This document shows positions 20,803 through 24,135 of a stretch of 24,135 bases of DNA, in pieces. Every line of letters begins with the position of its first letter. Within the stretch, counting starts at the first letter, position 1. The DNA is taken from positions 1-24,135 of IMG/VR virus record IMGVR_UViG_3300021519_000074, one strand, 5' to 3'. Below the pieces are notes generated by a model. That model had not been told where the DNA came from. It did not search any database and saw only the letters and a program-made list of their open reading frames with translations. This DNA is from a virus. The position numbers were made by a program, and so were the translations under genes.

Positions 20803-21569
20803 TGGTTGAGGCTGTTCTTGATGTAATTGGAAACACAGAGCCTGACGTTTTGTTGGGCAATGTGCAGCGATCCGTAAAAAGGTCGCTACCTTGGTTTGAT
20901 TTTGACGAGTCACGCCAAGGCAGCGTTTGCCTTGTTGGTGGCGCACCGAGTCTGGTTGACACGATTGACCAGTTGAGGGTTCGCCATCAAAACGGCGCAA
21001 AAGTATGGGCAATGAACGGTTCTTACGATCATTTGGTTGGGTTAGGCATAGTCCCAGACGCAATGGTGATGCTTGACGCAAGACCTGAAAACGTGAGATT
21101 TGTTAGTAAACCTTACTCAAAAACTACGTTTTATATTTCTAGCCAATGCGACCCGTCGGTGTTTGATGCGTTGCACAGATATAAGGTTGTGTTGGTTCAC
21201 GCACACACGCCTGGTGTTTATGAGTTGTTAGAGCATGAAAAGGATCGTCCAGTTCACCTAATTGGTGGATTTACAACTGTTGGCATCTTGTCGTTAATCT
21301 TGGCAAAATTAAAAGGGTTTCAGCGCATCTTTTTGTTTGGCATGGATTCAAGCTACCGAAACGGCGAGCATCATGCGTATAAACAAGAAAGTAATGATGC
21401 AGATGGCTCGATTGACGCAATGGTTAACGATGTGACGTACAAATGTGCGCCGTGGATGGCACAGCAAGTTACAGATTTTCAGAACGTCGTAGCAGGCTTT
21501 GACGATGTTACGATTGAAGTATGTGGTGATGGACTTTTGCACGAAATGGCAAAAGCGATGAGTAACTAA
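20802..21569 (+). CDS. Maf/DUF115-like glycosyltransferase-type protein (255 aa)
   Basis: The start overlaps the decoration gene stop (TAATG). The pattern of the DUF115/MptE-like fold is visible: SVCLVGGAPSL (41-51), a nucleotide-sugar loop; KVWAMNGSYDHLVGLGIVPD (67-86); AMVMLDARPEN (87-97); VHLIGGFTTVGILSLILAKL (151-170); and RIFLFGMDSSY (175-185) with EHHAYKQ. In flagellar Maf proteins this fold is linked to transfer of nonulosonic acids to Ser/Thr of flagellin. The placement beside the Thr-rich decoration gene makes capsid glycosylation the leading guess. It could instead act on a host lipid or cell-surface glycan. Confidence 0.78.
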   Translation: MVEAVLDVIGNTEPDVLLGNVQRSVKRSLPWFDFDESRQGSVCLVGGAPSLVDTIDQLRVRHQNGAKVWAMNGSYDHLVGLGIVPDAMVMLDARPENVRFVSKPYSKTTFYISSQCDPSVFDALHRYKVVLVHAHTPGVYELLEHEKDRPVHLIGGFTTVGILSLILAKLKGFQRIFLFGMDSSYRNGEHHAYKQESNDADGSIDAMVNDVTYKCAPWMAQQVTDFQNVVAGFDDVTIEVCGDGLLHEMAKAMSN

Positions 21570-21584
21570 ACTTTAAGGACTATC

Positions 21585-21947
21585 ATGGCATTTCCATCAA
21601 GAATTCAAGGTTCAGGCAACTCGCCACTATCTGCTACAAATATTTGTGGCGATGGCGCTGTCGGTTTAGTTGCTTTAGGTTCTACAGCAACGGATGCGCT
21701 ACAACTTTCAGCCGTTAATAACACGCTTACAACTTCAGCAGCATCAACTGGCGTTAAATTGCCACCGACTGAAGTGGGCGCACAAGTAATTGTTCGTAAT
21801 GATTCCGGTCAAACGATTACAATTTATCCGTACACAACAGCCAGTACAATTAACGCAGCTGCCGCAAGCGTAACCGTTGCAACAGCAAAAACAATTTTGT
21901 TAGCAGCAACTTCAGCAACTACATGGGTTTCAATCACAGGGGCATAA
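21585..21947 (+). CDS. Small beta-rich virion protein (120 aa)
   Basis: It lies 15 bases after the previous gene, with AAGGAC upstream of the ATG. The sequence (FPSRIQGSGNSPLSATNICG, VKLPPTEVGAQVIVRNDSGQ, TITIYPYTTASTINAAAASV) ends in ATSATTWVSITGA. It matches the 'KLP...GxxxxVxNxxGxxxxVYPxxxxxINxx' pattern of small phage head proteins with a beta-barrel, and resembles the C-terminal domain of the fibre at 14431. A head fibre or decoration role is plausible. No enzyme motif is present. Confidence 0.72.
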   Translation: MAFPSRIQGSGNSPLSATNICGDGAVGLVALGSTATDALQLSAVNNTLTTSAASTGVKLPPTEVGAQVIVRNDSGQTITIYPYTTASTINAAAASVTVATAKTILLAATSATTWVSITGA

Positions 21948-21948
21948 A

Positions 21949-22473
21949 TTGGCTTTAGACAGCGATATTCACAACGCAGACACTCACCTACACGTCGAGT
22001 TTTACGTTTACGATAAAGAGCCGTACAAAGAAAAGCCGTTTGTTAGAATCATAGTGCCAGGCGACAAAACGACAATTATTGACCAACCCGTTCGGGACGA
22101 TCATAAGCAACGTTTTCCCCGTCAATGGTTGCATTTTCAGATGCAAAACAATAACGCCGAAGTTATTGGTGTGCCTTTGATCCAGTGGGTAAAAGACGAT
22201 CCTGAAAACTTTAACGATATGCAGATGGCAGAATTGCAAATCTTTAAGTTCCAGACCGTCGAGCAAGTTGCTACAGCGTCAGACAGTCAATTGCAACGCA
22301 TTGGCATGGGCGCGGTAGGTTTGCGTGAAATGGCTAGGCGTTATTTATCAGTTAAGAACCAATCTTCTAGTCAGACCGAGCTTGAGAAAACACGCAAAGA
22401 AGTTGAAGAACTGAAAGCGCAAATGGCTCAGTTGTTAGAAAAGAAGGTTGGGAGGCCACGAAAAGAGGAATAA
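21949..22473 (+). CDS. Head-associated phage protein with C-terminal AT-hook-like tail (174 aa)
   Basis: TTG start at 21949, the only suitable start, two bases after the previous stop. Residues 10-60 form a beta region with VRIIVPGDKTTIIDQPVRDD and FPRQWLHFQMQN. Residues 70-130 are helical (DPENFNDMQMAELQIFKFQT, then VEQVATASDSQLQRIG). A coiled coil (TELEKTRKEVEELKAQMAQL) leads to the end VGRPRKEE, which has the GRP core of an AT-hook. Similar proteins occur between coat and adaptor genes in other phages. A link to packaged DNA is possible but not shown. Confidence 0.7.
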   Translation: MALDSDIHNADTHLHVEFYVYDKEPYKEKPFVRIIVPGDKTTIIDQPVRDDHKQRFPRQWLHFQMQNNNAEVIGVPLIQWVKDDPENFNDMQMAELQIFKFQTVEQVATASDSQLQRIGMGAVGLREMARRYLSVKNQSSSQTELEKTRKEVEELKAQMAQLLEKKVGRPRKEE

Positions 22474-23385
22474 ATGTCCACTACCACCATGCTACAGCTG
22501 GTCACCCAAGTCACAAATGAGTTGGGAGTTTCAACGCCAAATAGCGTGGCGGGTAACACTAACCAAGATGTTGTTCAAATCTTGGCGTTAATGAATGCCT
22601 CCGGTTATGAGTTCTTGCGAAAGCATGATTGGAGGCAATTAACCAAACAGCATACGTTCACTACGGTTTACACACAAACCACCGGCAACGTTACGCTGGA
22701 CACTTACACAATTACCGGCATTCCCTCGACTGCGGGACTTGATACAACGTATCAGGTGGTCGGAAACGGTATATCAAATGCTTGCTACATTGAGTCGGTT
22801 GATTCATCCACGCAAGTAACGGTCAATTTACCGTCTACAGGGACGTATACAGGGGCTACAATCACTTTTGAAAAGGTGAAGTACGCTCTACCCTCGGATT
22901 ACGATTCGACTGTCCCAAGGACTCATTGGGATAAATCAAAGCATTGGGAAATGTTAGGGCCAGAGAGTCCACAGCAATGGGAATGGTTACTGTCGGGATT
23001 TATCTCGACTGGCCCGCGAATCAGATACCGATTGCTTGGCAAATACTTTCAGATTTGGCCTGGCGTTTCTACCAATGAGTTATTAGGCTACGAGTATCGC
23101 TCACAAGGTTGGGCAGAGTCTGACACCGGCACGGTTAAAAATTCATTTACTGCCGATACCGACACTTGTATTTACCCTGACCGGCTAATGGTATTGGCTA
23201 CAAAGCTCAAGTATTTTGAAGCTAAAGGCTTTGATACTACGGCAATGTATCGCAATTATTTGGAAGAATTTCAAGTTGTTCAAGCACAGGACATGTCGGC
23301 TGCTAACTTGAGCTTTGCGCCACGACCAGGCACGGTGTTGATAGGATATGATAACATACCCGATACTGGTTATGGGGTTAACTAA
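22474..23385 (+). CDS. Head-tail adaptor, P22 gp4-like (303 aa)
   Basis: The start (TMLQLVTQVTNELGVSTPNS, then VAGNTNQDVVQILALMNASG) and YEFLRKHDWRQL are typical of phage head-completion adaptors. A central beta insertion follows (residues about 65-130, TTGNVTLDTYTITGIPSTAG), then WDKSKHWEMLGPESPQQWEW and a C-terminal helical part (YPDRLMVLATKLKYFEAKGF). Such proteins bind the portal ring and form the first part of the tail. It is followed by a gp10-like gene, though an antisense endonuclease is inserted between them. Confidence 0.83.
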   Translation: MSTTTMLQLVTQVTNELGVSTPNSVAGNTNQDVVQILALMNASGYEFLRKHDWRQLTKQHTFTTVYTQTTGNVTLDTYTITGIPSTAGLDTTYQVVGNGISNACYIESVDSSTQVTVNLPSTGTYTGATITFEKVKYALPSDYDSTVPRTHWDKSKHWEMLGPESPQQWEWLLSGFISTGPRIRYRLLGKYFQIWPGVSTNELLGYEYRSQGWAESDTGTVKNSFTADTDTCIYPDRLMVLATKLKYFEAKGFDTTAMYRNYLEEFQVVQAQDMSAANLSFAPRPGTVLIGYDNIPDTGYGVN

Positions 23386-23863
23386 CATGCGCCCAAGACT
23401 TTCTAGATTTAATCTCAGAAATGACGGATTGACTGACCCCGTATTCAATTGCAATAATTCTATGAATACGATTGTCTTGTCTAATTGCCAAAACTTTTTC
23501 AACAGTCAATTTCGACATTGGGTGTTTTTCACCCATTTTTTGCGTGCCATGTTTAAACTTGTCTTGACTGTTATTTGCTCTGTTATCCCATCGAAGATTT
23601 GTCAGCGCATTATTCCAAGGATCGCCATCCGCATGACAACATTCCATTCCCTCTGGTCGTTTACTTACAAACGCTTCCATCACCAGTTTGTGCGGGTAAT
23701 AAGTGGTCGTTTTATCAAACTTAGACAAACAAATTTGCGGACGATTCAATCTTTTGTTGAAATTAAGTTTTTTTATCAAACCAGTTTTTGCGTTTTTAAT
23801 ATTACCAAAATCAGAAACTTGGTAAAGACCCTCAAAACCAATTACATCACGCCATTGTTCCAT
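23378..23863 (-). CDS. NUMOD4-HNH homing endonuclease, antisense insertion (161 aa)
   Basis: Residues 3-22 (QWRDVIGFEGLYQVSDFGNI) are a NUMOD4 module. Residues 57-101 hold the HNH core: PHKLVMEAFVSKRPEGMECC, HADGDPWNNALTNLRWDNRA, then NNSQDK. The C-terminal part (TVEKVLAIRQ with AIEYGVSQSVISEIKSRKSW) is a helix-turn-helix that would help bind the target. The ribosome site AAGGG lies seven bases before the ATG at 23863. It overlaps the adaptor gene tail to tail by eight bases and is lower in GC than its neighbours. It should cut cognate alleles lacking the insertion and spread by homing. Confidence 0.93.
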   Translation of the reverse strand: MEQWRDVIGFEGLYQVSDFGNIKNAKTGLIKKLNFNKRLNRPQICLSKFDKTTTYYPHKLVMEAFVSKRPEGMECCHADGDPWNNALTNLRWDNRANNSQDKFKHGTQKMGEKHPMSKLTVEKVLAIRQDNRIHRIIAIEYGVSQSVISEIKSRKSWAHVS

Positions 23864-23892
23864 AATAATTCCCTTATGTTAAATGAAGGGAA

Positions 23893-23921
23893 AGTATAAC
23901 ATGGTAACTCGGCTTATTCAA
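23893..23921 (-). promoter_or_regulatory. Antisense promoter for the homing endonuclease
   Basis: Minus strand TTGAAT (23921-23916), a 17-base spacer and TATACT (23898-23893): four of six and five of six matches. The -35 box lies within the first codons of the gp10-like gene on the other strand, and the -10 box lies next to its ribosome site. The leader of about 25 bases carries AAGGG before the endonuclease ATG. Confidence 0.65.
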
Positions 23922-24135
23922 CGCACGGCGGCAAATGTTCAATCACTACCAGCGCCTATTGGCGGTTGGAACGTGCGAGATTCAATTGCCAACATGGATG
24001 TGCTTGATGCTGTCCAGTTAACCAATTTGTTCCCTACAGTCAACAATGTCGTGTTGCGTGGCGGTTATACCAAATACTCAACCGGCATTACTGGTCAAAT
24101 TCAGACGCTTATGTCGTACTCAAGTGGTGCGACTG
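23901..24135 (+). CDS. P22 gp10-like DNA-stabilisation / tail protein, N-terminal part (runs off the window)
   Basis: The ATG at 23901 has GAAGGGAAAG about six bases upstream. The 78 codons seen read MVTRLIQRTAANVQSLPAPI, then GGWNVRDSIANMDVLDAVQL and TNLFPTVNNVVLRGGYTKYS. The 'APxGGxNxxDxxxxMxxxxAxxLxNxFP.....LRxGY' opening is shared by P22 gp10-type head-closure proteins and related tail proteins of podoviruses. It would seal the packaged DNA beneath the tail. The rest lies outside the window. Confidence 0.85.
   Translation, partial: MVTRLIQRTAANVQSLPAPIGGWNVRDSIANMDVLDAVQLTNLFPTVNNVVLRGGYTKYSTGITGQIQTLMSYSSGAT

Noticed and set aside
23348-23899. Plus-strand 183-codon frame opposite the homing endonuclease
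   Set aside because: The minus-strand frame carries unmistakable NUMOD4 and HNH motifs. The plus frame is low-complexity Phe/Ile/Lys sequence typical of an antisense shadow.

Overview
The window is part of a tailed double-stranded DNA phage genome (Caudoviricetes), with no host chromosome visible. Genes are packed tightly, mostly with 1-4 base ATGA or TAATG overlaps. They include an ERF recombination module, small and large terminase subunits, a portal, a scaffold-like protein and an HK97-fold coat protein. A portal of 762 residues, a scaffold-like protein of 303 residues and two head-completion proteins resembling P22 gp4 and gp10 suggest a short-tailed, P22-like morphotype. Sigma70-like promoters and Shine-Dalgarno sites point to a Gram-negative host. 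A freshwater betaproteobacterial host is possible, but this is only a guess from family resemblance.

Layout. Bases 1-912 hold a leftward operon of five small genes headed by a winged-helix protein. Bases 913-1617 are non-coding. They contain a leftward transcription unit with a strong promoter, a pseudoknot-capable RNA of about 140 nt and a terminator, and a stretch rich in AGTAG/CTACT repeats. A Cro/YdaS-like repressor (1618-1842, minus) faces a rightward early promoter across an operator region, and its mRNA is probably leaderless. Bases 1957-4828 are the early recombination operon: two unknown genes, ERF annealing protein, HNH endonuclease, SSB, a 47-residue protein and a PD-(D/E)XK exonuclease. 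This operon ends at an intrinsic terminator. A second promoter-leader of the same design at about 4941-5013 starts a run of small genes ending in a Ref-like HNH nuclease, a VRR-NUC-like nuclease and a DUF5856-like protein (7855).

The structural region starts with a probable ADP-ribosyltransferase effector (7855-8970) and the terminase genes. Next come a small structural protein, a GT-A-type glycosyltransferase, an FkbM-type methyltransferase, the portal, two fibre proteins with repeats, three small genes, the scaffold-like protein, the coat protein and a decoration-like protein. After these are a Maf/DUF115-like glycosyltransferase, two accessory proteins and a gp4-like adaptor. An antisense homing endonuclease with its own promoter comes next, and the window ends inside a gp10-like gene. 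No integrase, DNA polymerase, lysis, tRNA or CRISPR locus is visible.

Two observations deserve most attention. One is the compact leftward structured-RNA unit at 1346-1522. The other is a short peptide motif (R-[RK]-x-L-L-x-x-x-F-D) shared by both ends of the scaffold-like protein and the C-terminus of the ADP-ribosyltransferase, which suggests the enzyme is packaged into the capsid through a scaffold-type signal.
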